Under the pieces are notes generated by a model. It worked only from the letters and a program-made list of their open reading frames with translations, had not been told where the DNA came from and did not search any database. This document shows, in pieces, positions 1 through 9,131 of a DNA stretch of 64,000 nt (the first letter of the stretch is position 1; every line of letters starts with the position of its first letter). Source of the stretch: an uncultured Acetatifactor sp. (GTDB lineage: Bacteria; Bacillota; Clostridia; Lachnospirales; Lachnospiraceae); assembly GCA_910585665.1 (NCBI GenBank), contig CAJUFI010000012.1, forward strand, positions 1-64,000. The letters are read 5' to 3'. The position numbers and the translations under genes are program-made.

Positions 1-90
1 CCGACCGGGCGGGCAGAAATACGGAAAAGGGTACTCTTTTCCTATGCTTGCTACGTTACCGTTTCTACGTCTATAAGGCGTTTCCGCCAC

Positions 91-116
91 AAAAAAATGC
101 CCGCCAAATGCGGGCT
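91..116 (-). terminator. Intrinsic terminator of the XRE repressor gene
   Basis: On the minus strand a GCCCGC/GCGGGC stem with a five-base loop is followed by a run of seven T. It lies just downstream of the stop codon of the XRE regulator at 162. Confidence 0.75.
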
Positions 117-161
117 GGAAGCGATAAAAGCACAAAAAATAGAGAACGCTTTTCACGTCCT

Positions 162-506
162 CTACTCTTTGATTTTGATAGCTCCGTCAATGGCTCCCTT
201 GATAATCGGCAAATACGGTTCGGGACACAGCTTTAATTTGTGGCCGACCCTCTGGCGCTGTTCGCTGCCCTCTGGCTCTGCTTCCGGGTGGAAGTAGCGT
301 TCTATGGGGAGCTTGCATATCCTCGCCAGCTCATAAAGTACCGGGACGCTGGGAAGATCGCCGCTGTTTTCTATATTTGCAAGATACCGGGGATCAATAC
401 TGACTTGTTCAGCCAATGCCCTGCGGGACAATCCCAATGCTTTCCGCGCTTCTTTGATGTCCGCTCCAAGCGTTTCAAAACCGGGATATTCTGTTCCTTT
501 CGCCAT
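162..506 (-). CDS. XRE-family transcriptional regulator (Tn916 orf9-like)
   Basis: A 114-residue DNA-binding protein with a helix-turn-helix domain at about residues 14-68 (IKEARKALGLSRRALAEQ, then a recognition-helix region DPRYLANIEN). The rest is a short polar tail without a known domain. Its composition and its place opposite in strand to the sigma/HTH/xis/int genes match the orf9-type repressor of Tn916/Tn1549 family elements, which is thought to restrain transfer-gene transcription. Here about 9.8 kb of cargo separates it from the orf7-like sigma factor. The assignment to the element is an inference from the right-end genes. A terminator at 91-116 closes the transcript. Confidence 0.8.
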   Translation of the reverse strand: MAKGTEYPGFETLGADIKEARKALGLSRRALAEQVSIDPRYLANIENSGDLPSVPVLYELARICKLPIERYFHPEAEPEGSEQRQRVGHKLKLCPEPYLPIIKGAIDGAIKIKE

Positions 507-605
507 ATCATTTCACCCCTTTACATTGTATAGTTCATACTATGCGCGGGGAATGACGTAATATGCACTTTTATTACAGTTTATAATTCCTGTTGTCGTG
601 TCAAC

Positions 606-2015
606 TCAAATGATAAATTCCTCCCGCTGGATCACCGTCTGATTTTCCTTTATAAGCGTTTGAATAATCTGCAAACCGTTTTCCAGATCGGCCATTGTCC
701 GGGGGGAGCAGGTAGCCAGCCGGATCGCGGCGAATTGGGCGGTATTCCCCACCGCAAAACGGTCTGAACACAATACCTTTACGCCGTGATTTTTTGCCTG
801 CACTTCAAAGTTGTAGCCGTTGCAGCCTGCGGGGAGCGGAAGCCACCTAAAGAAGCTGTACGGATTCGTTGGCGGCTGTTCTGGAAAGTATCTGGTATAC
901 AGGCGGCCCCGTTCCTCTGACAGCATACACTTCTTGTCGATGATCTCCCGCGCGGCCCCGCCTGCAATCAGCTCACTTGCAATCTCCGCGTTGAGCAGCG
1001 GGATTTTCAGGTTAATGTTATTGGCCGTATTCAAAAAGGTTTTCTGGAAGCGGTGCGGAAACACCAGATAAGCGATCCGCAGCCCGGCAGACAGGGATTT
1101 TGAAATTCCGTGCAGGTAAATGGTGTGCGCGGGGATCATGGTTGCCATCGGCGGGATTTTATCGTCCGCGATAAAGCCGTAGGTATCATCTTCAATCAGA
1201 ACCATGTCCTGACTGCTGATAATCTGGCTGATTGCTTTCCGGCGCTCTGACGGCATGGTGATCCCCGTGGGATTTGTGCAGGAGGGCATTAAATAAATCC
1301 CCTTTATTTCATGCAGCTTCCTCTGCTTTTCCAGCGCGTCCGGCAGCATACCCTGTCCGTCGGCCTCTATCGGTATCAACTGGATATTAAGCTGCTTTGC
1401 AAGAGTGATGAAATTGGAATAAGTATAGGTATCAGTGGCAATCTTATCTCCGGCCCGAAACAGGGAAAGAAGCGCAATCGCCAGCGCGTTTTGTGTACCG
1501 GACGTTAAAATAATATCCTCCATAGCGGCGTTGATCTGGAACTCGGCAAGCCATTTCTGCGCGACCTGTTTATGGTGGGCTGTCCCCAAGGTAAAGCTGA
1601 ACTCAAATAGCTTTTCCGACTTCGGGCCTTGCAGGATTGCCCGTGCGGTATCGGCCACAATGGAATTGAACTGATAGTAGGGCTTGATGGGGCCAAGGTC
1701 TATGTACTCCGCTTCCTCCTGCGTGTCTGGATTCGGCAGGGCCGCATTGGGGGAAACATACGTCCCGCTTCCCACCGCCGCATAGATTAAGCCTTTTGTT
1801 TCGCACAGCTTAAAGGCGCGGGTGATGGTACTTAAATTCACGTCCAGAAAGTCCGCTAATTCCCGCTGCGGCGGCAGCTTTGTTTTGGGCGGAAGCCTCC
1901 CGCTTAAAATGTCCTGTTCCAAAAGCTCTGAAAGGGATATATACATCGGGAATTTTAACAGGGCCTTGCTCGGCTTCCATGTAAGCGGATAATCTTCAAA
2001 CGAGTTTACAGGCAT
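606..2015 (-). CDS. MocR/PdxR-type GntR regulator with aminotransferase domain
   Basis: About 469 residues. An N-terminal GntR winged helix (LSELLEQDILSGRLPPKTKL, then QRELADFLDVNLSTITRAF) is fused to a fold-type I PLP aminotransferase domain that acts as the effector sensor. The PLP-lysine region HGISKSLSAGLRIAYL is intact, as is TSGTQNALAIAL. I start the gene at the ATG at 2015, because ACCTCCTT (AAGGAGGT on the coding strand) sits 5 bases upstream and the longer upstream reading lacks such a site. MocR proteins usually control a divergent amino acid or PLP gene. Here the divergent operon encodes Lrp, two aminotransferases and transporters, so it is the likely target. A TTGACT-17-TAGAAT promoter lies just upstream. 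Confidence 0.9.
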   Translation of the reverse strand: MPVNSFEDYPLTWKPSKALLKFPMYISLSELLEQDILSGRLPPKTKLPPQRELADFLDVNLSTITRAFKLCETKGLIYAAVGSGTYVSPNAALPNPDTQEEAEYIDLGPIKPYYQFNSIVADTARAILQGPKSEKLFEFSFTLGTAHHKQVAQKWLAEFQINAAMEDIILTSGTQNALAIALLSLFRAGDKIATDTYTYSNFITLAKQLNIQLIPIEADGQGMLPDALEKQRKLHEIKGIYLMPSCTNPTGITMPSERRKAISQIISSQDMVLIEDDTYGFIADDKIPPMATMIPAHTIYLHGISKSLSAGLRIAYLVFPHRFQKTFLNTANNINLKIPLLNAEIASELIAGGAAREIIDKKCMLSEERGRLYTRYFPEQPPTNPYSFFRWLPLPAGCNGYNFEVQAKNHGVKVLCSDRFAVGNTAQFAAIRLATCSPRTMADLENGLQIIQTLIKENQTVIQREEFII

Positions 2016-2049
2016 AGCGCACCTCCTTAAAAACATTGTCTTGCATACA

Positions 2050-2078
2050 ATTCTACTATTGAAACCGTACAAAGTCAA
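2050..2078 (-). promoter_or_regulatory. Promoter of the MocR gene in the divergent control region
   Basis: On the minus strand TTGACT (2078-2073) and TAGAAT (2055-2050) are separated by exactly 17 bases, ending 35 bases before the MocR start. The same 113-bp gap (2016-2128) must carry the promoter of the rightward operon. A TATAAT at 2088-2093 (+) is its best -10 but lacks a good -35, as expected for an activator-dependent promoter. Confidence 0.6.
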
Positions 2079-2128
2079 TGCTACTGTTATAATTGTTATG
2101 ATTATATGCAGCGCAAGGAGGTAAGAAC

Positions 2129-2623
2129 ATGGAACAAGTAATCAGGGAGCAGCTTCTTCACATGTTGGAGAACAATAGTAAACTGACAGAACATGAAATT
2201 GCAATTATGCTGGGGATTTCGGAAGAAGAAGTCCAAAGGGAAATAGCCGGTCTGGAAAAAGCGCATGTGATCTGTGGCTACCATACATTGATTGACTGGA
2301 ACAAAGTCAATGATGATGATGTGACCGCTTTGGTAGAGCTGCGTGTTACGCCGCAGGGCGGCGAGGGCTATCAAAAGCTGGCAGAGAAAATCAATGCCTA
2401 TCCGCAGGTAGTGACGCTGTACTTAATGTCCGGGGCTTACGATTTTCTTGTCATGGTAAAGGGGAAAACACTGAAAGAAATATCCCTTTTCGTGTCGGGA
2501 AAGCTGGCCTCCATTGAGGAAGTCCAGAGTACCACTACCCATTTCACGCTGACAAAATATAAGGAGCTGGGCGTGAGCTTTGAGGCAAAGCAGGCGGACG
2601 AAAGAATGGTGGTGACGCCATGA
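2129..2623 (+). CDS. Lrp/AsnC-family regulator
   Basis: 164 residues. An N-terminal winged HTH (KLTEHEIAIMLGISEEEVQR) is followed by a RAM/ACT-like effector domain with alternating strands (VTALVELRVTPQ, VVTLYLMSGAYDFLVMVKG). Lrp-family proteins sense amino acids. It is the first gene of the rightward cargo operon, starts after AAGGAGG, and overlaps the next gene by 4 bases (ATGA), so translation is probably coupled. With MocR on the other side, the operon appears to be under two amino-acid-type sensors. Confidence 0.9.
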   Translation: MEQVIREQLLHMLENNSKLTEHEIAIMLGISEEEVQREIAGLEKAHVICGYHTLIDWNKVNDDDVTALVELRVTPQGGEGYQKLAEKINAYPQVVTLYLMSGAYDFLVMVKGKTLKEISLFVSGKLASIEEVQSTTTHFTLTKYKELGVSFEAKQADERMVVTP

Positions 2624-3783
2624 GGGAAAAGCTGTCACAAAAAGTATTGAACCTAAAATCTTCCGGCATACGGGCCTTTTTTGATATGGCGAACGAAATT
2701 CCCGACGTGATTTCCCTCGGCGTCGGGGAACCGGATTTTGATACCCCGTGGCATATCCGGGAGGCAGGCATACAGGCGTTGCAGTCCGGCAAAACCTTTT
2801 ATACGTCCAATGCGGGGCTGCAAGAACTTCGGGCTGCAATCAGCAGCTACACCAAACGGAAAACCGGGCTTACTTACAATCCTGAAAACCAGATCATTGT
2901 CACGGTTGGCGGCAGCGAGGCCATTGACCTTGCGCTGCGGGCGCTGCTTAATGCAGGGGACGAAGTGATCTATCTGGAACCGGGCTTTGTTTCCTATTAC
3001 CCCTGTATTAAGCTGGCTGACGGCGTTCCCGTCCCAATCCGCTTGACAGAGGAAAACCGGTTCCGTCTGAAGCCGGAGCAGTTGGAGGCGGCGGTTACAC
3101 CCAAAAGCAAGGTGCTGATCCTGTCATACCCCAACAATCCGACCGGGGCCGTGATGGAAAAGGAGGATTTGGAAGCCCTGTTACCTGTCATTCAGAAACA
3201 CGATTTGATTGTTATATCCGATGAAATATACGGGGAGCTTACCTATGGCGTGAAGCATTGTAGTATCGCCGGATTGCCCGGCATGGAACAACGAACCATA
3301 ATTATCAACGGTTTTTCCAAGAGCTTTGCCATGACCGGCTGGCGGCTGGGGTACGCGCTGGGAAACCATGAGATTATCGAACAGATGGTAAAAATCCATC
3401 AGTTTGCGGTAATGTGTGCACCTACCATCAGCCAGTATGCGGCCATCGAAGCGATGGAACAGGGGGACGGGGATATAGAAGCCATGCGTGAATCCTACGA
3501 CCAGAGAAGAAAATTCCTCTACCATGAGCTGCAAAGGCTGGGCCTGCCCTGTTTTGAACCGCAGGGAGCATTTTATATGTTCCCCAATATCCGGGAGTTT
3601 GGTTTATCCAGCGGCGAATTTGCGTTGAAGCTGCTGAAAGAGGAAAAGGTGGCGGTTGTCCCCGGCGATTCCTTTGGTGAGTGTGGGGAGGGCTTTGTAC
3701 GGATTTCCTATGCGGCTTCCCTGCAAAACCTGAAAGAAGCCGTCAACCGGATTTTCCGGTTCCTGTCCCGGTACCGGACTTAG
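2620..3783 (+). CDS. PLP-dependent class I/II aminotransferase (AspC/PatA-like)
   Basis: 387 residues, full length for fold-type I aminotransferases. Visible are VISLGVGEPDFDTP near the N terminus, SYPNNPTGAVM, SDEIYGELTYG, and the PLP-lysine motif INGFSKSFAMTGWRLGYALG. The amino donor cannot be read from sequence; aromatic, aspartate or N-acetyl-diaminopimelate-type substrates are all possible in this family. It overlaps the Lrp gene by 4 bases and is followed after 13 bases by a second aminotransferase. The paired transaminases with efflux pumps suggest catabolism or synthesis of an exported amino acid derivative (inference). Confidence 0.9.
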   Translation: MREKLSQKVLNLKSSGIRAFFDMANEIPDVISLGVGEPDFDTPWHIREAGIQALQSGKTFYTSNAGLQELRAAISSYTKRKTGLTYNPENQIIVTVGGSEAIDLALRALLNAGDEVIYLEPGFVSYYPCIKLADGVPVPIRLTEENRFRLKPEQLEAAVTPKSKVLILSYPNNPTGAVMEKEDLEALLPVIQKHDLIVISDEIYGELTYGVKHCSIAGLPGMEQRTIIINGFSKSFAMTGWRLGYALGNHEIIEQMVKIHQFAVMCAPTISQYAAIEAMEQGDGDIEAMRESYDQRRKFLYHELQRLGLPCFEPQGAFYMFPNIREFGLSSGEFALKLLKEEKVAVVPGDSFGECGEGFVRISYAASLQNLKEAVNRIFRFLSRYRT

Positions 3784-3796
3784 AAAGGGGCTGCTT

Positions 3797-4894
3797 ATGA
3801 AAACGTGGGAAAAGAATATCCGCCAAGTGCTTCCCTACATACCGGGCGAACAGCCCAAACAGGCGGACATCATCAAACTGAATACGAATGAGAATCCCTA
3901 CCCGCCCTCTCCCCGTGTGGCCGAAACACTGGAACAATTCCAGACAGGGGAACTCCGGCTATATCCCGACCCGGATTCTAATATTCTGGTGGAGGCCCTT
4001 GCGGATTTCTACCAGATTGACCGTAGCCGGATATTTGTAGGTGTCGGCTCTGACGATGTGCTGGCCGTATCATTTCTGACCTTTTTTAATTCCGGGAAAC
4101 CTGTGCTGTTCCCGGATATTACCTATTCCTTTTATGACGTGTGGGCGCGGCTGTTTCAGATACCGTTTGAGCAGATTCCCTTAGACGGTGAATTTCAGAT
4201 CAGGAAAAGTGATTATTTCCGGGAGAACGGAGGCGTAGTCTTTCCTAACCCCAACGCCCCCACAGGGATATTGATGGGCTTACCGGAGATAGAGGATATT
4301 ATCAGCCACAATCAGGACGTGGTGGTGATCGTGGACGAGGCTTATATTGATTTCGGCGGCATATCCGCGTTCCCGCTGCTGGATAAATACGATAACCTGC
4401 TGATTATCCAGACCGTTTCAAAATCCCGCGCCCTTGCCGGCCTGCGTGTCGGCTATGCGTTTGGAAGCCCGCAGCTTATCAGCTACTTAAACGATGTCAG
4501 GAACTCCTTTAACTCTTATACCATGAACCGCCTGACGCAAACACTGGGCGCGGCGGCAGTCCGGGACAGGGAATACTTTGAGCGAACAAACGCCCTGATT
4601 ATCGCAACCAGAGAGCGTATAAAGCGGGAATTGAAGCAGTTAGGCTTTTCCTTTCAGGATTCCAAAAGCAATTTTCTGTTCGTTACGCACCCGTCTGTAA
4701 AGGCCGGTGTGATTTACGAAAGCCTGCGGGCCGCTGGGATTTATGTGCGCCATTTTTCCAAGCCGGAGCGCATTTCCGATTACCTCCGTATTGCGGTGGG
4801 AACGGATCAGGAAATGGACTGTCTGCTGATAAAGCTAAAAGAGATATTACAACAACATGGTGACTTGCACGGAAACATAGGAGAATGTCAATGA
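3797..4894 (+). CDS. HisC-like PLP aminotransferase
   Basis: 365 residues. The layout resembles histidinol-phosphate aminotransferase: a start with IKLNTNENPYPPSPRV, then VVFPNPNAPTGI, IVDEAYIDFGG and the lysine motif TVSKSRALAGLRVGYAFG. No other histidine genes are near and the gene sits on a mobile element, so the true substrate may be a different amino acid; several HisC homologues act on aromatic amino acids. A ribosome binding site (GAAAGGGG) precedes the ATG. Its end overlaps the MATE gene by 4 bases (ATGA), tying the transaminase to the transporter. Confidence 0.85.
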   Translation: MKTWEKNIRQVLPYIPGEQPKQADIIKLNTNENPYPPSPRVAETLEQFQTGELRLYPDPDSNILVEALADFYQIDRSRIFVGVGSDDVLAVSFLTFFNSGKPVLFPDITYSFYDVWARLFQIPFEQIPLDGEFQIRKSDYFRENGGVVFPNPNAPTGILMGLPEIEDIISHNQDVVVIVDEAYIDFGGISAFPLLDKYDNLLIIQTVSKSRALAGLRVGYAFGSPQLISYLNDVRNSFNSYTMNRLTQTLGAAAVRDREYFERTNALIIATRERIKRELKQLGFSFQDSKSNFLFVTHPSVKAGVIYESLRAAGIYVRHFSKPERISDYLRIAVGTDQEMDCLLIKLKEILQQHGDLHGNIGECQ

Positions 4895-6228
4895 AAGATT
4901 TAACACAGGGAAGCGAGCTGAAAACGATCTTTTACTTTTCCCTGCCGATTCTGGTAGGAAACTTATTTCAGCAGCTTTATAACGTGGCCGACAGCGTGAT
5001 TGTCGGAAACTTTTTGGGGAAAGAAAGCCTTGCGGCGGTGGGATTCAGCTATCAGATCAATTTCCTGCTGATTGCGCTGTCCACGGGGATTTCTCTGGGC
5101 GCAAGCGTCCTGACCTCCCGTTACTTTGGAGCCAGAGATATGCGGCAGGTGAAAAAGGTGGTTGATACCGGCTTTCTGTTTTCAGCGGTTCTTTCCCTTG
5201 TCATAGCGGCAGCCGGTGCCTGCTTTTCCTATCAGATTTTAGTGCTGTTCCGGGTGCCTGAAAATCTGCTGACGATAGCAGATACTTACTTGAAGATTAT
5301 ATTTATCGGTGTGATCCCCACATTCGCATACAATTCCCTGACGAATATCCTTAGAGGCGTCGGGGATTCCAAGACACCGACTTATATTCTGATTGCGGCA
5401 ACGCTTATCAATATCGTGCTGGATATTTTCTTCATTACCGCCCTGAAATGGGGTGTGGCCGGGGCTGCGGTTGCGACCGTGACCGCGCAGGCTTTTTCAT
5501 TCATTACCTGTATGCTTTACATGCGGCGGCGTTACCCCGACCTGTTTATCCGACTTTGGGATTTACAGCTTGACCGCCACGAGTTGAAGAAAAGTCTGGT
5601 GATCGGAACGCCCGCCATGCTGCAACAGGTATTTGTAAGCGTTGGTTTTATGTCCATACAGTTTCTAATCAATGGCTTTGGAACCGATTGTATGGCTGCG
5701 TATGCTGCGGCCTCCAAGGTGGATTCCTTTGCGGAAATGCCCGCCCTGAATTTGGGGCAGGCCATGACGAACTTTACCGCGCAGAACTACGGGGCCGGGA
5801 AAATTGACCGGGTAATCAGGGGCGGCAAATCGGCGCTGGCTATGGGGGTGGGTATCTCAATCCTCATATCCATTGTCATATGCCTGTTCCCGTCCCTCTT
5901 TATTTCCCTGTTCAACCGTGATCCCGGCGTTGTCCAGATCGGGAACGGCTACCTGCGGACGGTATCGGTATTCTATCTGATTTTTGCAGCTATGCAGATT
6001 TTGAACGGTCTGCTGCTGGGATATGGGAAAGCACTGGTTCCCATGATTGCGTCAATCGGTTCCCTCTGTCTTTTACAGGTTCCCACGGCAATCCTGCTGT
6101 CTGGAACCGAATTGGCTTATCGCGGTATCTGGATTGCCGCACCCGTGGGCTGGCTGGGTGGTCTGCTGATCCGCTTCCTGTATTTCCGGCATATTGCAAG
6201 GAAACAGGCAGCTCTAAAGGAGGCATAA
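4891..6228 (+). CDS. MATE-family efflux transporter (first copy)
   Basis: 445 residues and about 12 hydrophobic segments, typical of the MatE fold. The family opening LTQGSELKTIFYFSLPILVGNLFQQLYNV and the mid-protein NILRGVGDSKTP are present. MATE proteins export cationic or amphipathic compounds with Na+ or H+ exchange. I prefer the ATG at 4891 over the one at 4885, because AGGAG at 4879-4883 is correctly spaced only for 4891, and this gives an ATGA overlap with the aminotransferase. A 118-bp near-identical fragment of this gene recurs at 8166-8283. Confidence 0.9.
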   Translation: MKDLTQGSELKTIFYFSLPILVGNLFQQLYNVADSVIVGNFLGKESLAAVGFSYQINFLLIALSTGISLGASVLTSRYFGARDMRQVKKVVDTGFLFSAVLSLVIAAAGACFSYQILVLFRVPENLLTIADTYLKIIFIGVIPTFAYNSLTNILRGVGDSKTPTYILIAATLINIVLDIFFITALKWGVAGAAVATVTAQAFSFITCMLYMRRRYPDLFIRLWDLQLDRHELKKSLVIGTPAMLQQVFVSVGFMSIQFLINGFGTDCMAAYAAASKVDSFAEMPALNLGQAMTNFTAQNYGAGKIDRVIRGGKSALAMGVGISILISIVICLFPSLFISLFNRDPGVVQIGNGYLRTVSVFYLIFAAMQILNGLLLGYGKALVPMIASIGSLCLLQVPTAILLSGTELAYRGIWIAAPVGWLGGLLIRFLYFRHIARKQAALKEA

Positions 6229-6253
6229 ATTTTACACACAAGGAGGTTCCAAG

Positions 6254-6808
6254 ATGGAAAAGAAAATCACACTGAAACAAATTGCTATGGTTGGCGTTAT
6301 GGCTGCGGCGGTCTATGTGGCTTCCGCGTTTCTGCAAATACCAATCCCCACGGCCATAGACAACACCCGCCTGCACATGGGAAATGTTATGTGCCTGCTT
6401 TCCGGCCTGCTCTTAGGGCCGGTACAGGGTGGGCTTGCGGCGGGGATCGGCTCCATGTTCTTTGACCTGACGAATCCGGCCTACATCACGTCCGCGCCGT
6501 TCACCTTTGTTTTTAAGTTTCTTATGGCGTGGATTTGCGGCATGTTCGCATTTCACAAAAATTCCGGGATAAGCTCACACAAGCGGTATATTATCGGTTC
6601 GGCATTGGGCGCATTTGCCTATGTGCTTCTTTATCTTTCAAAGAGCTACATCGAACACCGCTTCGTTTTGGGCCTGCCGTTGGAGGTCGTTATGATTACC
6701 CTGTCACAGAAAGCCGTTGTGTCCAGCGTCAACGCCGTTGTATCTATTATCGTGGCTGTTCCGCTGGGGATCGCCCTGCGGCCTACCGTAAGAAGATATT
6801 TGCAGTAA
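6254..6808 (+). CDS. ECF transporter S component
   Basis: 184 residues, five to six membrane helices, with the S-component layout: a short cytoplasmic start (KKITLKQIAMVGVMAAAVY), a loop with TRLHMGNVMCLLSGLLLGP, then FDLTNPAYITSAPFTFVFKF. S components bind a vitamin or micronutrient and work with the shared EcfAA'T module, which is not encoded here and would come from the host chromosome. The substrate is not readable. Placement between two MATE pumps is unusual for a pure uptake gene. A diverged 157-bp piece of this gene recurs at 8290-8446. Confidence 0.85.
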   Translation: MEKKITLKQIAMVGVMAAAVYVASAFLQIPIPTAIDNTRLHMGNVMCLLSGLLLGPVQGGLAAGIGSMFFDLTNPAYITSAPFTFVFKFLMAWICGMFAFHKNSGISSHKRYIIGSALGAFAYVLLYLSKSYIEHRFVLGLPLEVVMITLSQKAVVSSVNAVVSIIVAVPLGIALRPTVRRYLQ

Positions 6809-6812
6809 GCCT

Positions 6813-8138
6813 ATGGAACTGGATATGACTTCGGGGAAGCCCCTGAACACATTGTTAAAATTCTCCCTGCCGCTGCTGGCGGGGAGCGTGATACAAAACC
6901 TTTATAACATCTTCGACACGGCCATTGTGGGGCATGTGCTGGGTAAATATGCGCTGGCGGCTGTGGGTAACTCCTATGTGCCGACGCTTATCATCAACAG
7001 CATTGTTTTAGGGATTGCTTCCGGCATATCTATCCTTGTGGCGCAGCTATACGGCTCCAAGGATAAAGGACAGATTTGTAAATGTTATGGTTCCGTGCAG
7101 ACGTTGATAGTAGCCGTGGGCTTCGGGCTGGCTGTGCTGTTCTTTGCTCTTGCCGGGTGGATTTTTAAGGCTATGCAGATACCGGAGGAAATCACAAGCC
7201 CTGCGGCCCTTTATCTTCGGATTGTAGCGGCTGGGATTCCGTTTTTGGCAATCTACAACTTTTATTCTGCGCTGATTAAGGCAAAAGGGGATTCCCGAAC
7301 ACCGATTAGGTGTATCTGCCTGTCCTGTGTCCTCAATATTCTGTTGGACTACTTATTTGTGGCCTGTTTTGGCTGGGGGATTGCCGGGGCTGCGTCCGCC
7401 ACGGTTCTTTCACAAGCTCTGGCGGCTGTATTGGTTGGCCTGCACTTATACCGGCAGGAACACCCGGTAATAAGGACAGCCCCAAGTGCCGGGCTGATTG
7501 TCCCGATCTTGCAGCTTAGTATCACGGGGATTGTCCAGAACGGGGCTTCCGCCATCAGCATGTTTTTCATACAGGGCATTATCAATACCTTTGGTGTAAA
7601 TGAAATATCGGCCTATACATCGGCCTATAAAATTGAAAGTATCTTAACAATCCCCGCCGTCAATTTAGGCGTGGCGTTAAGTGTCTATATCGGACAGAAT
7701 GTAGGGGCCGGGGAATATGACCGCACCCGACAGGGCCTAAAAGACAGCTTCAAGATCGCGGCGGTGTTTACCACACTTGCTATGGCAATCCTGTGGTTTG
7801 CTTCGCCGCTGCTCATGGTTCTGGTGGTGGGAAAGGAAATGGCAGTCATACCGATAGGGGTTCAATATCTGCGTATTATTTCCGTGACGTTCCCCCTGTG
7901 CGTAAGCCTCTATCTGTTGACAAACTTCCTGCGTGGAGCCGGTGAGATTGCCTATCCACTGTTCAATACGCTGCTGGAACTCTGTTTCCGCACGTTCTCG
8001 GCTTTTGTGCTGGCGCATTACTTTGGTTTTGTCGGTGTTCTGCTGTGCAGGCCGTTGAGCTTTGTTGTGAGTACCATTAGCCTATCCTGTCGGCTATTGT
8101 CCGGCAAGTGGAAAGATAAGATAAATCATTCTGTGTAA
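6813..8138 (+). CDS. MATE-family efflux transporter (second copy)
   Basis: 441 residues, about 12 membrane helices, starting TSGKPLNTLLKFSLPLLAGS. It is a clear MATE protein but distinct from the first copy, so not a recent duplication. The motif SALIKAKGDSRTP corresponds to LRGVGDSKTP of the first copy. It begins 4 bases after the ECF gene without a strong binding site of its own, consistent with translational coupling. It is the last intact gene of the operon. Why two MATE pumps are kept is unknown; they might act on two related products or form a heteromer (speculation). Confidence 0.9.
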   Translation: MELDMTSGKPLNTLLKFSLPLLAGSVIQNLYNIFDTAIVGHVLGKYALAAVGNSYVPTLIINSIVLGIASGISILVAQLYGSKDKGQICKCYGSVQTLIVAVGFGLAVLFFALAGWIFKAMQIPEEITSPAALYLRIVAAGIPFLAIYNFYSALIKAKGDSRTPIRCICLSCVLNILLDYLFVACFGWGIAGAASATVLSQALAAVLVGLHLYRQEHPVIRTAPSAGLIVPILQLSITGIVQNGASAISMFFIQGIINTFGVNEISAYTSAYKIESILTIPAVNLGVALSVYIGQNVGAGEYDRTRQGLKDSFKIAAVFTTLAMAILWFASPLLMVLVVGKEMAVIPIGVQYLRIISVTFPLCVSLYLLTNFLRGAGEIAYPLFNTLLELCFRTFSAFVLAHYFGFVGVLLCRPLSFVVSTISLSCRLLSGKWKDKINHSV

Positions 8139-8165
8139 TAGCTGCCGCATGATGACAGATAAAAA

Positions 8166-8446
8166 TTCTAATCAATGGTTTTGGAACCGACTGTATGGCT
8201 GCGTATGCTGCTGCCTCCAAGGTGGATTCCTTTGCGGAAATGCCCGCTCTGAATTTGGGGCAGGCCATGACGAACTTTACCGCAATTTTTTGCTATGGTT
8301 GGCGTTATGGCTGCGGCAGTCTATGTGGCTTCCGCGTTTCTGCAAATACCAATCCCTACGGTCATAGATAACATGCGCCTACATATGGGAAATGTGATAT
8401 GCTTGCTTTCCGGCCTGCTCTTAGGGCCGGTACAGGGCGTGCTTGT
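8166..8446 (+). pseudogene. Chimeric scar: MATE fragment joined to ECF S-component fragment
   Basis: 8166-8283 matches 5663-5780 of the first MATE gene almost base for base. After six unrelated bases, 8290-8446 matches 6282-6438 of the ECF gene at roughly 90 percent identity, with mostly third-position differences. The order is that of the intact operon but about 500 bp between the two matches are missing. This is best read as the remains of a second, slightly diverged copy of the MATE-ECF pair that suffered an internal deletion. No intact reading frame remains. Confidence 0.9.
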
Positions 8447-8479
8447 AGGAGAGTAGTATCCATAAACAGGAGGTATATA

Positions 8480-9064
8480 ATGGTTATTAGTCCAAGTGAA
8501 TATATTAAAAAATGCCTAAAAATTGATTTTGATAACAGCGTTGAAAATATTATTGATACAGGTGCCTCAATTATAATATTTGAAAAAGGTACTATGCCGA
8601 TTGAAATGGGCGAAATGATAAATTGTTTCTATTTTATTATCTACGGACTTGTCAGAGGCTATTATATTGATGATGATGGAAATGAGGTTACAAAATATTT
8701 TGTTTATGAAAATGGTTTTTTTGGTTCGGAATGTTATCGTACCAAAGACACTTCGACTTTTTTTGTGGATTGTTTGGAAGAATGTAAATGTATTAAACTT
8801 CCCTATTTTCTAATACAGAAAATCATGTCAATAGATCAACGCGTAAATCAACTCATTCATAGTATATACTTAAACGAAATCGGAAAGTTGGAGGATAGAA
8901 CAAGAAAACTTTTACTGCTTACTGCCGAAGAGCGCTATATATTTTTTTGCAGGGAATATCCAAACTTGCAGAGGCGGTTACAGCTAAAATATATAGCGTC
9001 CTATATTGGTATTAAGGCTGCTTCTATGAGCAGAATTAGAAAAAAGTTGAAAAACCAGATATGA
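8480..9064 (+). CDS. Crp/Fnr-family transcriptional regulator
   Basis: 194 residues. A cyclic-nucleotide-binding-like beta barrel is seen at about residues 20-115 (EKGTMPIEMGEMINCFYFIIYGLVRGYYIDDDGNE and FFGSECYRTK), followed by a C-terminal helix-turn-helix (LKYIASYIGIKAASMSRIRK). The start at 8480 is set by AGGAGGTATATA; the longer frame upstream runs through the MATE-ECF scar and is spurious. Codon and base use are strikingly AT-rich against the neighbouring cargo, indicating a separate origin. The next gene is an AT-rich SDR oxidoreductase, probably co-transcribed and possibly its target. Confidence 0.85.
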   Translation: MVISPSEYIKKCLKIDFDNSVENIIDTGASIIIFEKGTMPIEMGEMINCFYFIIYGLVRGYYIDDDGNEVTKYFVYENGFFGSECYRTKDTSTFFVDCLEECKCIKLPYFLIQKIMSIDQRVNQLIHSIYLNEIGKLEDRTRKLLLLTAEERYIFFCREYPNLQRRLQLKYIASYIGIKAASMSRIRKKLKNQI

Positions 9065-9131
9065 ATTAACATAGGTGAATTACAGCCGCTTTTTGGAGAA
9101 GTATAATCATTCTCAAAAGGAGGTGTTCAGC

